A stretch of 64,000 nt of DNA from Photobacterium lutimaris (GTDB taxonomy: Bacteria; Pseudomonadota; Gammaproteobacteria; Enterobacterales; Vibrionaceae), in NCBI RefSeq assembly GCF_003025555.1, contig NZ_PYMH01000008.1, positions 181,771 to 245,770 of the forward strand, read 5' to 3'. Position 1 is the first letter of the stretch; every line of letters begins with the position of its first letter. Below are positions 63,904-64,000 of this stretch, one piece after another. A program made the translations under genes and the position numbers. Under the pieces are notes generated by a model. That model was not told the DNA's origin. It made no database searches and saw nothing but the letters and a program-made list of their open reading frames with translations.

Positions 63904-64000
63904 ATGGTTAAGCCTCACGGGCAATTAGTACAGGTTAGCTCAACGCCTCACAGCGCTTACACACCCTGCCTATCTACGTCGTAGTCTTCAACAACCCTTT
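63904..64000 (-). rRNA. rrl: 23S rRNA (3' end only)
   Basis: The minus strand ends in the 23S 3' terminus: GTGAGGCTTAACC (complement of 63906-63918), preceded by GAGCTAACCTGTACTAATTG. Only about 97 nt lie in the window; the rest of the operon is to the right. Confidence 0.95.

Noticed and set aside
1..64000. CRISPR arrays, prophage, transposases
   Set aside because: No regularly spaced repeats, integrase, transposase or phage structural genes were seen on either strand.

Overview
The window is chromosomal DNA of a gamma-proteobacterium of the family Vibrionaceae. The evidence is gene order: lptC-lptA-lptB-rpoN-hpf-ptsN-rapZ-npr, the rng-maf-mreDCB block next to a complete MSHA type IV pilus locus, csrD (mshH) at the end of that locus, and ssb/uvrA/pglL beyond it. 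By eye the G+C content is near 50%, higher than most Vibrio, which fits a Photobacterium- or Grimontia-like genome. The genus cannot be fixed from the sequence alone.

Layout. 1-6670 (+): lipopolysaccharide transport (lptC partial, lptA, lptB), sigma-54 with its conserved neighbours (rpoN, hpf, ptsN, rapZ, npr) and a magnesium channel (mgtE). 6757-11297: the TldD/PmbA protease pair with darP (yjgA) between them and a nitrilase-family amidase. 11358-19843 (-): yhdP, RNase G, Maf pyrophosphatase and the cell-shape genes mreD, mreC, mreB. 19959-37553 (-): sixteen MSHA pilus genes, mshI-J-K-L-M-N-E-G-F-B-A-C-D-O-P-Q in transcription order, tightly packed and often overlapping, followed upstream by csrD (37682-39652). 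39904-48003: an accessory block. 48143-53645: ssb and uvrA diverging around a LexA box, then the O-oligosaccharyltransferase pglL. 53723-63058: a class V aminotransferase, a lysine riboswitch with lysC, metH, a Na+/H+ antiporter and metA; metH and metA each carry tandem MetJ operators. 63264-64000 (-): the end of an rRNA operon (23S, 5S, tRNA-Thr, 5S, terminator).

The most unusual part is 40941-48003. Five genes on the minus strand look like one operon: a ThiF/E1-like adenylating enzyme, an acyltransferase of the N-acyl amino acid synthase / acyl-homoserine lactone synthase type, an MmpL-type RND transporter, a LolA-like periplasmic protein and an outer-membrane beta-barrel. A LuxR-family regulator converges on them. 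A 20-bp imperfect palindrome of the CTG-N10-CAG (lux box) form lies at 47982-48001, centred about 42 bp upstream of a plausible start site for the operon. I infer a locus that makes and exports an acylated small molecule under LuxR-type control. No product is known to me, and the chemistry is inference. In Vibrio cholerae, csrD (mshH) and ssb are adjacent, so the block sits at a junction that is closed there.

The other genes form coherent groups. MshE carries two MshEN c-di-GMP-binding motifs, CsrD is a degenerate GGDEF/EAL protein, and pglL lies just beyond, so pilus assembly, second-messenger input and possible pilin glycosylation are all encoded within about 35 kb. Between mshA and mshC the RNA can form two mutually exclusive strong hairpins, a plausible device for setting pilin expression apart from the minor pilins. 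I saw no prophage, insertion sequence, integrase or CRISPR array.
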